Shown piece after piece: positions 32,421-43,581 of a stretch of 64,000 bases of DNA. Origin of the DNA: Dermatemys mawii (Eukaryota; Chordata; Testudines; Dermatemydidae); contig ML677334.1 in the NCBI GenBank assembly GCA_007922305.1, forward strand, positions 20,537,626 through 20,601,625, in the 5' to 3' direction. The notes beneath the pieces are model-generated. The model did no database searches, was not told the origin of the DNA, and was given only the letters and a program-made list of their open reading frames with translations. The position numbers were made by a program, and so were the translations under genes. Positions within the stretch are counted from its first letter, which is position 1, and each line of letters opens with the position of its first letter.

Positions 32421-34677
32421 TAAGAACTGCAAAGAAATGTTTATGTAGGAAATATTCAATATAAACTATCGATGAACAATGACCTATTGCTCAGGGGACA
32501 AACAATAAGCTGTTTCCTTGTTGTTTATGACTGCAGCTGGTCAAAAAAACAAATTGTAAACATTTCAGATTTGAAAACCATTTTGCTTTTAACATCACTT
32601 TTTTTTTAAAAGTGCCCTGGCTCTTAGCAGTGCTGAGCACCTGCTGGTCCCACTGATTTAAACAGTAGTTGCATGCTCTGAGTGGCACTCAGAATCAGGC
32701 CACTTTAACATAGGCACTTAATTATCAGTTGTGAATTTGAACATCTGGGCCTATATGCGTATGATTTAAACTTACATTAGTGAGAAGTATTGTTTAAGTT
32801 AGAACGCTAACAAAAATGGTTGGTGGGTTTTTGTTTTATGAGTTTTTTTTTCTTTTTTGGCGGCATATTTTTTTTGGGTGAGGGGTCCTAGAGACTGATC
32901 TGTTGTTTGTATGTAGATGTCTGTTTTGCTTGGAATCTTTTTACTGGGGAAGAGGTTAAGAGTCAAGTTAAACAATTAGAAGTGGAATGACATTTGAAGT
33001 TTTGTTTTTTCCTGCTGGACATGTGAATTCACTGAATCTGCTGGTTTTGTGTTCTCTTCCTCTTTCTTTCTCCCAAACCCCACTCAGTCATGGTCACATA
33101 CTGAGTCTATAAAGGTGAAGGAAAGTGCTTCTCAGAGACAGAGTAGTAATTGATTGCTCAGTTCAAGTATGCAGTTCAGGTTAAATGTTTGTGCGCATAC
33201 ATAATACACTATCATTTGGCACCTATGTACAACGTTGACTGGCAGCATATAACTACATAGAAGGATGAGTAAATTAGATTGCCTGGTGGCGAACATCATG
33301 GCATTGCAATTCTGTTGTATGTGCTAACTCAGTATTAAAGTTACTAATAAGCATTACCACATAGTAATTTCACAGAGCAAAGCCGTTGTCCTTTATTTGC
33401 TTACTAAGCATCATGGACATCCAGGGTACTATATGAAAATGATAATAATGGAATGACTGAACTTGTCCCATTACATTATGATCACATAATGGAGGATAAA
33501 CAACTCAGGCTCCTGGTGTATTGCTGGAATTCGACAGTGAGTGGGTGTTAATAGATGTGATTGTGAAAAATAACATGAGCTACTAGAAGGACAAGTTTCT
33601 GGCTGGCATTCCCAGGATGGTTGTGGATCTCTGTAATATTTAGCAATTCAGTCAGTTGTGTAGTCTCTAATTACAGGGTTCTTGAAAACAGTACGTTGTT
33701 GGTGTCATAAACTAGGCACGTAGATATGAGGACAGCGCACCAGCTCTTTCAAACAGGTCATTAAAAAGTGAGAGCAACAGAAAGAAAGAGAATGAAATAC
33801 TGAAATGGAATTGTTTGCACAGGGCATTAGAGAGGCTGAGTAAAGCCAAACTACAAAGTCTAAATGCAGTTTACAATTACATCTTGGATTCTGTTTGTTA
33901 TATATTCTTTCTCAAAGAAAAACCAACTTGTTTTTTAATATGAATGCAATTGAAACAAGCTTGATGTAGGCCAATGTTTGCTGGTAGCTTATTCAGATAG
34001 TGGAAGGCAAGCCAAGCAAGTTTAAACATTTCTTCTAGAGCTGACTGTAGTAGGGACAATAAATTCAGATTTAGATGAAATTAGATTATTTCAGATTTGA
34101 ATAAATATTCACACTTTTTTTTTAAAAAAGGACACTCATTTAGCTATATAACTTCTATCAGAGTGATTAAAGGCATACAATTCATAAGCATCAATCATTT
34201 GTTATGTTTTGAAATTCAGGTGGGTGAAAATACAACAAGAGATAAACAGGCTAAATACCTTTTTTAAAAGATTGGGAAATTTTATCTGAAATGATAGTCT
34301 GCCACTTTACTTAGCTCCATTTTCTATGCTGTTTTATCTGTATTTTTATTAGAGGTGGCCATAAGTACTTAAAACATAGGAAGTCTGATATCTGATAAAC
34401 ACAATAGAACTGGGAAATAGTGGGACTTTGTACTGAATTCTAAATATCCTCATAGTCTGGGGAAATGCTTCCCCATTTATGGCAGTGTTTTTAACTTAAC
34501 ATTGATATTATAAACAAAACCCTCAAAGAATCTTTACTGTAGAGCTGTTGAATAGCTGGATAGAGCAGAGTGAAAGTCAGAATTTCTGTCCTGCAGGAAC
34601 TTCTGATATTTCAATATTCCATTCAGAAATGGCAAAATATATTAATTTGTGTTAGTTTAATGTTAAAGTGTACATGC
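32421..34677. other. Repeat-poor intergenic stretch
   Basis: More than 2 kb without a recognisable transposon, unusual in this window. No exon-like frame is visible. Such tracts can hold conserved non-coding elements, but sequence alone does not show it. Confidence 0.35.
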
Positions 34678-34800
34678 CTATGGTGTCATGGTGCTTCATG
34701 GTTGAAGTCCAGGTAGCTCATGGTCCCTATTTTACCCTATATGCCAGGCTCCCTGGCTGGACTATGTCTCCTGTGGTGCACCTGCAGTTATGTGACTGCC
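34678..34800. repeat. Imperfect palindromic MITE-like element
   Basis: 'ggtgcttcatggttgaagtc' and 'caggtagctcatgg' on the left mirror 'ggctggactatgtctcct' and 'gtggtgcacctgcag' on the right, around 'attttaccctatatgccagg'. It resembles a reptile MITE with 'gtgcatcatgggaga...gtagtcc' arms. No flanking duplication is clear. Confidence 0.45.
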
Positions 34801-36222
34801 ATCTCACATAACTGTCTTGTCTTGATTAGAGGGAAGACCACAATTCATCACAGGAGATATTCCAGACCAGCTCTAATTTATTAATAATATTAGTTATGAA
34901 TGTAGTCCTTTTCTATCTGTGACGCACCCACAAATCCATTCTGATTTTCTTCTCAGGTGTCCACCGTAGCAGTTTAAATGCATAATTGTCAGACCATAAA
35001 CTGTTCATGAACAGTTCAGTCCAAGTATTCACTATTTGCTCTTTACTTGGCTGCATAAATCACATGGTGGCATTTTTGCTTCCTCATTTGATGGCTGAAC
35101 ATTTTTTAAACAGGAGAATAATGAATAACAAATGAGGCAGTTCTGGTATGAATTTTATAAAGCTCTTGTTCATCCTAAAATTCATGAAAACTTTTCACAA
35201 ATACCTGGCAATTGTCCCAGTTTACATCGGAAAAATTAGTAATTTGGTCCCACAAATCCTTATTAAGCTGAAGTCTGCACTTTTGTTTCTCAAAACATTT
35301 GTGGACATTATTATTACTATTTGATCAAATCTCTCTTACTCCAGTTTGGGATAGAAACTCTGATTCCCTGCCGCTTCTCCCTCCAGTTCCCCCTTTGTCA
35401 CATCCGTGTTCTACTGGGAGGAGAGAGCCAGTGAGCACTTTCCTGGCTACAGACCCTTTAATCAGTAGGGTATATTTGAAATGAAGTCTAGCTTTACCTC
35501 TGAATTAACTGGATAGGTCTATCAGTCATGTGTCCCTTCCCCTCCCCCAAGTTTAAATTAGCTAAAAACATTTTGTCTGACGCCAGCAGTTTTGAAAAGT
35601 GTGTATCATTAGGGTATTGTGAATGAATGCTTGCGTATGAACTCCTGCTGGATGAGTAAGAGTTGAAAGCTGTGCCATACAGCCTTGGAAATGTTATTTC
35701 CCTTGATTTGAATTAAGATCTTGGACTTAAAGTGTGATCGTGATCTCACAAGACATTAATGACCTTCACAAGGGTAATATACAAGCAAATATAATGCTCC
35801 TCGTTGCCCATGGGATGCCAACAAGTTGGAACCCTGGATCGTCAGCATCAAAGCACAACCTTAGCTACTGTGCTGCTACTGTCTCCTCACAGAAACATAT
35901 GAACCAAAATTTTCAAACTTAGGTAGCTACAGGTAAGTCAGCTAAGTCCATATTTGGAATCTAGCCTTCTCTTGATGAACACATTTGACTCTGGTGGCGT
36001 TATTATGGTTAATAAACAATAATATATTTGGGTAAAGTGTGTTATGCACTAAAACCTTTGGGCACTTGACGGAATGTAAATAAAAACGTAATTAAAGAAT
36101 ATACAACACAACCCAGTACAATCTGAAATGGGCACAAGAACAAAAATGATCACTCGTCCACCTCAGGGAAGAAAATAAAACAGCCATCCACAGTTAATGA
36201 TATTTTTTTGCATCTGCATCAA
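34801..36222. other. Stretch without recognisable feature
   Basis: No gene or named repeat. Short open frames near 35299 and 35734 are featureless. Confidence 0.35.
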
Positions 36223-36293
36223 GGGCTCTATTTTGCACCATTCAAGTCAGTGGGAGTTTTTTCATTCACTTGAATAGGAGCAGGATCGAGCCT
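36223..36293. repeat. Short ancient palindromic element
   Basis: 'gggctctattttgcaccatt', 'caagtcagtgggagtttttt' and 'gaataggagcaggatcgagc' fit the recurring 'cctgatcctg...gtcaatggga' theme. Confidence 0.4.
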
Positions 36294-36659
36294 CAAGTAA
36301 AGAATAGAATGGGTCTGTGTTATGTGAGTGGTGTCAGCTATAGTTATGTACTCTGAGTTTAAAGGGTAGCTTTCTAATTAACTGGATTACGGTACCACTG
36401 TATTTCAGGTTTCCTTTAGTTAGGAGGAGGTCTTAGAATTGGATCTTTCTGTGTTGACACCGGGAGTGCACAGGACACTTCTTCATCTGAGACTGGAGAC
36501 CAATATTACTGTTGCCTGATAGTACAGCTGAATTCTGTGCACTCGAGTGGGTGAAGGGTCTGTATTTTTTAATATTTCTTTCTGTATTTATTCCGTCAAG
36601 CTCCAGTTATCTCATCTGATTAAAATAATCAGGCTCATCAAAATCCAGCTCCTGATTTA

Positions 36660-36822
36660 GGGACAGATTTTTCAAAAGAGTTCTGGGCCAGAGCTTCAAA
36701 AATGCTTTAGCCACCTAAATAAGGGCCACATTTCCAAAAGAGCTCAGTGCATTGAACATTTGGCCACTTATTTTGATGCCTCTGTAAGAGGCAGGAGCTA
36801 AACTGATCTGGAAATTGTGCCC
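36660..36822. repeat. Ancient palindromic element ('gattttcaaa' type)
   Basis: 'acagatttttcaaaagag', 'cttcaaaaatgctttagcc', 'cacatttccaaaagagct' and 'gatctggaaattgtgccc' give partly inverted ends and repeated internal words. Confidence 0.45.
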
Positions 36823-37219
36823 TTGTCGTAGTACTTTTATAATCTGTGCAGGTCTTCTTAAGGCTCATAGCTCCTCTGTTATGTAACCCACATTCTTTCA
36901 TGGTGAGTCTGTTCCAGCAAAGTTCTTCAGTATTGCTACTAGTTTGCCGGTTCTCTCCCTGGCCTTTCTGGGTAGCTGCACTGTGCAAATTGCCATGTTA
37001 TCACAAACACCAGCTCCAACTTCCTGCAATTACAACTGCTTAGCTTCTACGTAAACCTCTCCAACGCATCATCAAAGATCTGCAACCTATCCTGAAAGAT
37101 GATCCCTCACTCTCACAGATCTTGGGAGACAGACCAGTCTTCACTTACAGACCGCCCCCCAACTGAAACACATACTCACCAGCAATCACACACCACACAA
37201 CAAAAACACTAACCTAAGA

Positions 37220-37620
37220 ACCTTTGCTTGCAACAAAGCCTGATGCCAAGTCTGTCTACATATCAATTCAGCTGACACCATCATACGACCTAATCACATC
37301 AGCCACACCAACAGAGGCTCATTCACCTGCATATCTACCAATGTGATAGATGCCATCATGTGCCAGCAATGCCCCTCTGCCATGTACATTGGCCAAACCA
37401 GGCAGTCTCTACACAAAAGAATAAATGGACACAAATCTGACATCAGGAATTGTAACATTCAAAAACCAGTAGGAGAACACTTCAGCCTCCCGGGCCATTC
37501 TATTAAAGACTTGAAGGTGTCAATTTTAAAACAGAAAAACTTCCAAAACAGACTCCAATGAGAAGCTGCCAAACTGGAATTAATTTACAGATTGAACACT
37601 ATCTTACAAATTGAACACTA
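37220..37620 (+). pseudogene. Penelope-like GIY-YIG endonuclease domain, decayed
   Basis: The frame reads through 'HISHTNRGSFTCISTNV', then 'CQQCPSAMYIGQTRQSLHKR' and 'PVGEHFSLPGHSIKDLKVSI'. Visible features are the CxxC before the 'YIG' half of the GIY-YIG signature, the Arg-rich helix after 'GQT' that normally carries the catalytic Arg, and the 'EHF' segment with the expected metal-binding Glu. In-frame TGA stops fall at 37241-37243 and 37562-37564, both where related elements commonly have CGA arginine codons, which suggests CpG decay. The enzyme would nick DNA to prime reverse transcription. It is truncated at the N-side and cannot work. Confidence 0.75.
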
Positions 37621-37879
37621 TCAACCAAGAGTTAAACAAGGACTGTGAATGGCGTATTCATTACACTAATTGAATCTATTTCCCTAAGTTAAGTTTCCTT
37701 CGCACCTTCTTATCAACTGTCAGACATAGATCTACTTGATTATCACTACAAAAGGTTTTTTTTCTCCTGGTGATAATAGCTCATCCAAATTAAACAGCCT
37801 CTTAGAATTGGTATGATAATTTCCAACGTTTTATGATTTTTGTGTATATAAATGCATCTTACTTCTGTGTGTTCCATTC

Positions 37880-37925
37880 TATGCATCCGATGAAGTGGGC
37901 TACAGCCCACAAAAGCTTATGCTGA
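37880..37925 (+). ncRNA. Degenerate hammerhead ribozyme motif in the Penelope tail
   Basis: The order matches a hammerhead core: 'CCGATGA' (37887-37893; canonical CUGAUGA), stem II GTGGGCT/AGCCCAC (37895-37910), 'AAAA' (37911-37914; canonical GAAA), a three-pair stem III around loop TTAT (A-GC-TTAT-GC-T, 37914-37923), and the cleavage position G at 37924. Hammerheads are known in Penelope-like elements. This copy has three changes at conserved sites: C for U in the first box, A for the G of GAAA (the general base), and G at the cleavage site, which should be A, C or U. It should be inactive. Confidence 0.6.
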
Positions 37926-38005
37926 AATAAATTGGTTAGTCTCTAAGGTGCCAACAGCATTCCTCATTTTCTTTATGGATACAGACTAACATGGCTACTA
38001 ATCTT

Positions 38006-39060
38006 AAACCTAGGTTCTACTGGTTAACCAGCCATCACCTTCCTCCATTCTCTTTTAAATAATGGCATATTGTAGCAGATCAAAGCAAAATAACATCAGT
38101 GCCACATAATAAAAAGGCACAAATACAAAGCTTGAATTAATTCAATTCAAGAAGAGTGAATAAGAATTCCTAGTGCATTTGAATAAAATAGTGCAGAGAA
38201 TAAAAACAAGATCATTAGAAGAAGGCCTTTGGTGTGGTCACTTCTGTTGAGAATTAGTCTAACATAAATATTGTTGTTGTCTATACTTGTTCTGCAATAG
38301 CCCCACCCCATTCATGTGTTTAGGAGAATGGATCAAAGTAAGCTAGAAGATATATAAAGTTTATAAAAACATAACTCATTTACTTATACTTTCTTCAGTG
38401 CCCGAGGCAGACGTATTGATCATAAAGCAACTGAAACTAGTTCAACCCTTTTTGTCTTTGAGGTTGCAGATTGCATTATTGCAAGTGTTCAGTGGAAAAA
38501 ACACTGATGATGATTCACAGAGCACAGTACAAAGGAAAGACGAAAGAACCAACTTGTTTTAATAAAACAAATGCTGTGAAACTGGGATTTAAATTGTATT
38601 GAGTCTTTCAGATGCTCCAAAAAAACCCCCGCCAAAAAACCCAACCCATTATCTTGTTTAGCATTTTTCTCCTAAGCATGAGTTTAAATGATAATTGGAT
38701 ACCATATCAACTTTTGTTTTAAAAGAAAACCAAATGGAAACTCCTCTTAATGAAGAGCCAATATACTTTATGCCTATTATCTAAACCTGCTCATGGCTAA
38801 ACAGGACTGATTAATGTACCCCTTATAAAACTGCTTTCTTTGGGTGCACCGTACATGCCCTAGGCCTTCTACATCACTTAAACTCGGTGTCAGACCTGTA
38901 TTATAGGTGAAATTAGCTCCTGTGCTTTTACACAGCCTAAGTCTTGTTTTGAGGGCTTGAATGGGACTTCAGAGATGCACAGACTTTGAGTAGGCTATCT
39001 GTAAAGGGGTAATGTCATCCCAAATGGATATATATTATTCAAATAACTATACACACATTA
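38006..39060. other. Stretch without recognisable feature
   Basis: AT-rich; no gene or family recognised. A TA dinucleotide run precedes the hAT element (about 39056-39070). Confidence 0.35.
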
Positions 39061-39069
39061 TATATATAT

Positions 39070-39401
39070 ATGGGATTGACAACCTTTGGCACACAGCCTG
39101 TCAGGGAAAGCCACTGGTGGGCCAGTATGGTTTATTTACCTGCAGCATCTGCAGGTTCAGCCGATTGCAGCTCCCACTGGCTGCAGTTCACTGCTCCAGG
39201 CCAATGGGGACTACAAGAAGTGGCATGGGCCAAGGGATGTGCTTGTTGCTGCTTCCCACAGCCCCCATTGGCCTGGAGCAGCGAATTACGGCCAGTGGGA
39301 GCTGCGATCAGCCGAACCTGCGGATGCTGGAGGTAAACAAACCATCCCGGCCTGCCAGTGGCTTTCCCTGATGGCTGCGTGCCAAAGGTTGCCGATCCTT
39401 G
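39070..39401. mobile_element. Palindromic hAT MITE, 332 bp
   Basis: The whole unit is close to a hairpin: left 'tgacaacctttggcacacag', 'cagggaaagccactggtggg', 'ccaatgggg' mirror right 'ccccattgg', 'gccagtggctttccctgat', 'ggctgcgtgccaaaggttgc'. The ends fit CAGGGGTNGGCAACC-type hAT termini with decayed first bases. The flanks (atatatat / atatataa) fit an 8-bp duplication but lie in a TA repeat, so are weak evidence. Three overlapping open frames here are by-products. Confidence 0.75.
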
Positions 39402-39454
39402 ATATATAAACTATATCATGTGTGTGTGCATAAACTGATTTTCATTTACACTAA

Positions 39455-39735
39455 AGACTTGCCTACGTTAGAAAGTTTTACCACTTTAATTGGACCGGTA
39501 TAGTATAAAAAGCTCTCTTAATGTGGACACAGTTATATTGGTATTAAAGAGCTTATTCTGGTGTAGCTTATTCCCTTTTGGGAAGTAGAATAAGCTATGC
39601 TGGCATAAGGCAGCTTCCTACAAGTATAACTGTGTCCACTCTAGAGTTTACACTGGTACAACTATATGGATTAAAAAAACATACACCTTACAAATTTAGT
39701 TATAGTGGTATAACTTTTCCAGTGTCAACCATCCC
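39455..39735. mobile_element. PIF/Harbinger-like MITE with TAA duplication
   Basis: TAA lies on both sides (39452-39454 and 39736-39738). Ends 'agacttgcctacgtt' and 'agtgtcaaccatccc' are decayed inverted repeats of the GGCCTTGTCTACACT type. The interior is palindromic: 'tgtggacacagttatattgg' mirrors 'tataactgtgtccactct', and 'tagcttattccc' mirrors 'gaataagcta'. No coding capacity. Confidence 0.7.
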
Positions 39736-39738
39736 TAA

Positions 39739-40804
39739 GGCCACTTTGCAATGCTCTGGTAGTGTGAAGGGGCTTTAATGAGAGAGAAAATTATATTGAC
39801 ACTCACTTAGGGTCCCTTTACAATACTAGAGCAGATGAAGTGGCCTTAGCATAAATGAGAATCAGGCTCATAATTAATGTCACTGAGGAGTCTCAGTTTC
39901 CTGAATTCCTACACCATCTCCTGGAGTCATTTCCAATAACCTGGACGTATGCTTTTTGAACACAATTAAGTTGTAGATATTTTCCATTGTGATATGCTGG
40001 CCTGAAAAAATATCAGATATCTTTTTATTTTTAATTAAGTCCCCTATATTTGAACGGTGATGACAACTTGGTTTCAGGCTTCCCCCATTCTTGTCTTAGA
40101 GCAGGAGATATTCTAGTCTGAATTTCCCTTTTCTCTTAACATGAAATTTATTCTAATTTCCTGGATCTATGGTACAGTATTCAATCTGTCCAAGACTCTT
40201 AATGATATGATGGAATTCCAGCAGTCACATAATGTGCAATACTGGTCCCTTATTGGACTGTCTGGTGCAGATTGGAACTTCATGTGATACAGAAACTTCA
40301 CTTTGTTTCTTTGGGTGACTGTGGATCTGCTGTTACTGACCATTCCAGCTGTGCCCCTAAAGATTCTGTTCTGCTCTCTGCTTTCTCTAGTGAAGTAGGA
40401 TTTGTCAGATCAGTGATCTGATCTATCAGTTCTGTTATCCTGCCTCTGGCTGAAGCCAGTTCACTGTGATTCAGAGAAAAGTGAAGAACTCCCATTAAAT
40501 CCAATCCTACACAAAGGTTTAAGGTTTACCACCAGGTAAGAGATGACCATTCTAGCGGTATTCCCCATTATAAGTATAGAGAATACTTGCTCAAAGTTCT
40601 ACTATCTTATCTACCATTAGAAAAGGTAAAATAAAACTTTATAACCAGATCCATTGTAGCCATGCACAGATGCACACAGGCATCTGTTCAGTGCTGTAGA
40701 GGGGTAAAAAAAATCCTTTCTGACTTCTTTGGCAAACAGCTTACACTCGGAAACAAGACATTGGATTACCCATCTCTTGGCACACACTAGCCATAACAAT
40801 GAGA
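39739..40804. other. Stretch without recognised repeat or gene
   Basis: The minus-strand frame of 68 codons at 40298-40504 is Glu/Ser/Leu-rich and could be a fragment of a retroelement helical region, but I cannot assign it. Confidence 0.3.
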
Positions 40805-41540
40805 ATTCTAAAGGATCTTGAGAGACTGGAGGAGGGGTCTGAATACAGCAAGATGAAATTCAATAGAGGTAAGTGGGAAGCAAAAATCAAATACACTGCT
40901 ATAAAATGGGGAATAACTGGCTAGGTGGTAATATTGGTAGAAAGGATCCGGGATTAGAGTGGACCACAGATTGAATATGAATCAATACTGGATTCAGTTG
41001 CAAAAGAGGTTAATATCATTCTAGGGTGTATTAATAGGAGTGCTGTATGCAAGACACAGGAGGTAATTGCCATACTCTAGTCAGCACTGGTGAGTCCTCA
41101 GCTGGAGTACTGTGTCCCATGATGGGTACTGAACTTCAGGAAAGATGTGGACAAGTTGGAGAAAGTCTTGAGGAGAGCAACAAAAATGATAAAAGGTTTA
41201 GAATACCGGACCTGTAAGGAAAGGTTAAAAAAACCTGGGCATGTTTAATCTTGAGAAAAGAAGACTGAAGAGGGGGCGGGATTACCTGATAACAATTTTA
41301 AAATACTTTAAAGGGTCTTGATAAAGAGGACTGTGATTAATTTTTTTCATGTCCATTGAAAGCAGAACAAGACGTAATGGGCTTAATCTGCAGCAAGGGA
41401 AATTTAGGTGAGATATTAGGGAAAAATCTCTAACCATAAGGATAGTTAAAGTCTGGAATCAGATTCCAAGGAAGGTTATGGAATCCTCATCACTGGAGTT
41501 TATTAAGAATGGGTTGGAGAAACACCTTCCAGGGACTGTC
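40805..41540 (+). pseudogene. CR1 LINE ORF2 fragment (C-terminal part)
   Basis: Read in pieces, the translation matches the region after the CR1 reverse-transcriptase core: 'DLERLEEGSEYSKMKFNRGK' near the left end, then 'QLEYCVP', 'FRKDVDKLEKVLRRATKMIK', 'GLEYRTCKERLKK' and a Lys/Arg-rich segment. These correspond to the thumb/connection area just before the 3' UTR. Several stops and frame changes interrupt it. The element lacks the endonuclease, the catalytic FADD region and the terminal octamers; 3' sequence breaks off near 41540. An inactive forward-strand copy. Confidence 0.75.
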
Positions 41541-41880
41541 TACACCACACGAAGATTCTCTTCATGCAGGCAGAATTTCTTGCTTACCAACTCTGCTTGC
41601 TTTATGCTCCTTTTACATTGGCAGAGTGCCCAGCTGTGCCCAATATCTTTAACAGTAGGAGAATAAATAGCTAACAATGACACCAAGCAGTAAATTCTGA
41701 TCAGTCCCTCATATTCACCACATGCCATAATACAAAAACAAGGGCTCATCTGATGACAATTAATGGCAGGTAAGTGTAATCAAATGAAAAACAATACTTT
41801 GTAGCACAGCACATAGTCTTCCTGTGCAGTTACCCTAGCAGTAGATCATAGTATCGGATGCTGTTGCTGAATTTAAGAAG
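41541..41880. other. Stretch without recognisable feature
   Basis: Short; begins 'gtctacaccacac', possibly a scrap of a Harbinger-like end, otherwise nothing recognised. Confidence 0.3.
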
Positions 41881-41889
41881 GTGATAGAT

Positions 41890-42108
41890 CGTTGATTCTG
41901 AAACTTTTGTACTGGCGGCCACTTTCACATAGCAAGCCTCTATGTGCGACCCTCTTTATAAATTAAAAACACTTTTTTATATATTTAACACCATTATAAA
42001 TGCTGGTTGCAAAGTGAGGTTTGGTGTGGAGGCTGACAGCTCGCAACCACCCATGTAATAACCTCAAGACCCCCTGAGGGGTCCTGACCCCCAGTTTGAG
42101 AATCCCTG
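41890..42108 (-). mobile_element. Non-autonomous hAT MITE, second copy of the 17.5-kb family
   Basis: Reverse-oriented relative of 17531-17746. The right end 'ccccagtttgagaatccctg' and left end 'cgttgattctgaaact' are the inverted termini. The flanks 'tgatagat' (41882-41889) and 'tggtagat' (42109-42116) form an 8-bp duplication with one difference. 219 bp, non-coding. Confidence 0.9.
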
Positions 42109-42116
42109 TGGTAGAT

Positions 42117-42190
42117 AATCATAGAAATGTAGGGCTGGAAGGGATCTCAAGAAGTCGTCAACTGTAGCACTCTGCATTGAGGCATAAAGA
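42117..42190 (-). repeat. CR1 LINE 3' end fragment
   Basis: 'aatcatagaaatgtagggct', 'ggaagggatctcaagaagtc' and 'gcactctgcattgaggc' are the reverse complement of the CR1 3' terminus, where 'catagaa' is the octamer end. It abuts the hAT target duplication directly. Confidence 0.7.
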
Positions 42191-42667
42191 AGCCCTCTAT
42201 GTGCTTTCTGTACCTGAAATTCAGACTCATTATATTCAAATTTCCTTATCCATTGTATTGCTTCCAGCCTTGTTGCCGTCTGGCTGTTTGAATGAAATTA
42301 AATTCTGAAGGATTTTAAAGGGCTGTCCAGTTAACACTGAATTTGTGGTGGTTGGTACAATGTAGTGATATTAAGGGATAAAACATACCTTAATGAGTTA
42401 GCTCTTTGAAAACGTCGTATAACTAATTTTGGGATTATTTTGAACTCCACGCTCCTTGTACCTAACAATAGTGCCACCACTGTCCACTCAGCATTTTTCC
42501 ATTACAAGAATATTGCCAGGTTAAAGCAATCATTCTCTGTATAGAGATTTCAAGTGCTCCATACAAGCAGACTTAAATTGATTAACTGATGGAAAGCCTA
42601 CTGCCTCTTCCAGAATGGCTATACTATTTACCATCTTCAGTGATCTTAGATCTGTGGGTCATATTCA
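42191..42667. other. Stretch without recognisable feature
   Basis: No repeat or coding signal recognised. Confidence 0.3.
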
Positions 42668-42800
42668 CTGATCTTGCATTAGCTGTATGGTGGTAACACC
42701 TAGGAGCCTGAGTCAAGGACCAGGACCCCATTGTGTTGGATGCTTTACAAACCCACAACAAGTAGTCCCTAGCTCAAAGAGCTTACCGTGTAACTCTTGA
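42668..42800 (+). repeat. Ancient interspersed repeat ('cccattgtg...gtacaaac' type)
   Basis: 'taacacctaggagcctgagt', 'ggaccaggaccccattgtgt', 'gatgctttacaaaccca', 'gtccctagctcaaagagctt'. The best preserved of four copies in the window. Confidence 0.55.
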
Positions 42801-42835
42801 GTTGAGTTAAAGTGCTAACTCTCCTTTTGCAGTAG

Positions 42836-42880
42836 ATTGATTGATTGACTGATTGATTGACTGACTGATTGATTGACTGA
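42836..42880 (+). repeat. GATT/GACT tetranucleotide microsatellite
   Basis: About eleven tandem units of GATT and GACT, then T6. Confidence 0.9.
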
Positions 42881-43580
42881 TTTTTTTAATGCAAAGCCGT
42901 TCATGATTTCATTTTTATATTTTTCATAGGGGATAACTTTAAAGATCACGCTAGGGTATCTGGCTTTCTTTTAGTTCTATAGACCATACTTCTGCTCTGT
43001 GGGGTCCTAATCGTCAGAGATGCTAACCACCTACAGCTCGCAGTGGCTTCAGTTGGAGTTATGGGTGCTCAGTATCACCTGTGACAATGAGACCCCCTGT
43101 GACTAGGCCTTCTCCAGTTATTCTCTTGCCATCTGGAGCTCTTGGTGCAGGACTCTGTCATGAAACATATTTTCACATAAGAAAATAACATTTGGCAGCG
43201 AGTTGGCAGAGAGAGCCCGGTGTTGCCAGAATGTGTGTTCACTGTGTGGGTGGCTCAGATGGCACTTGGTTAAGCACTTTTTTTTCTGAATTCCCTGAGG
43301 TCTGTTCATTTCTACTGGTGATGAGTAACTAAGCCATCTCTAAGGTGATTAATCATGTTAACTTGTAGGAGGGAACATGGGCATCTCTAGTTGGCAAATA
43401 GACTTTATTTTTATAAGGGCCTCTGTTCATTTCTAGAATCCTCCTTCTTTAGTTTTTACAATAATAGAGAATGTAATTTAATAATGTAAATCTTCCTGCC
43501 TCTTATCATAATGACTGGTTCTCAAAGGCTAAATACAATATGCAAAGTACATGCCTATCCAACCTAATGAACCACTGCTG
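42881..43580. other. Stretch without clear feature
   Basis: A weak palindromic-element fragment at 43000-43095 (gatgctaaccacctacagct...gttatgggtgctcagtat). Otherwise nothing recognised. Confidence 0.3.
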
Positions 43581-43581
43581 A

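Larger units (their letters stand above)
37058..38005 (+). mobile_element. Penelope-like retroelement remnant
   Basis: Penelope-like elements encode a reverse transcriptase with a C-terminal GIY-YIG endonuclease. Here only the 3' part survives. Bases 37060-37160 read in one frame as 'IIKDLQPILKDDPSLSQIL', the segment C-terminal to the reverse-transcriptase core, before a stop. A second frame from about 37220 carries the endonuclease (separate entry). The 3' tail (37860-38003) contains 'agtgggctacagcccac', 'aaaagcttatgctgaaataa', 'ttggttagtctctaaggtgc' and 'gatacagactaacatggcta', the ending typical of reptile Penelope copies, also present inverted at 60445-60560. Frame changes and stops show it is dead. 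Confidence 0.8.

Noticed and set aside
37880..37925. A working hammerhead ribozyme.
   Set aside because: Conserved core bases are changed at three places, including the G of GAAA and the cleavage base.
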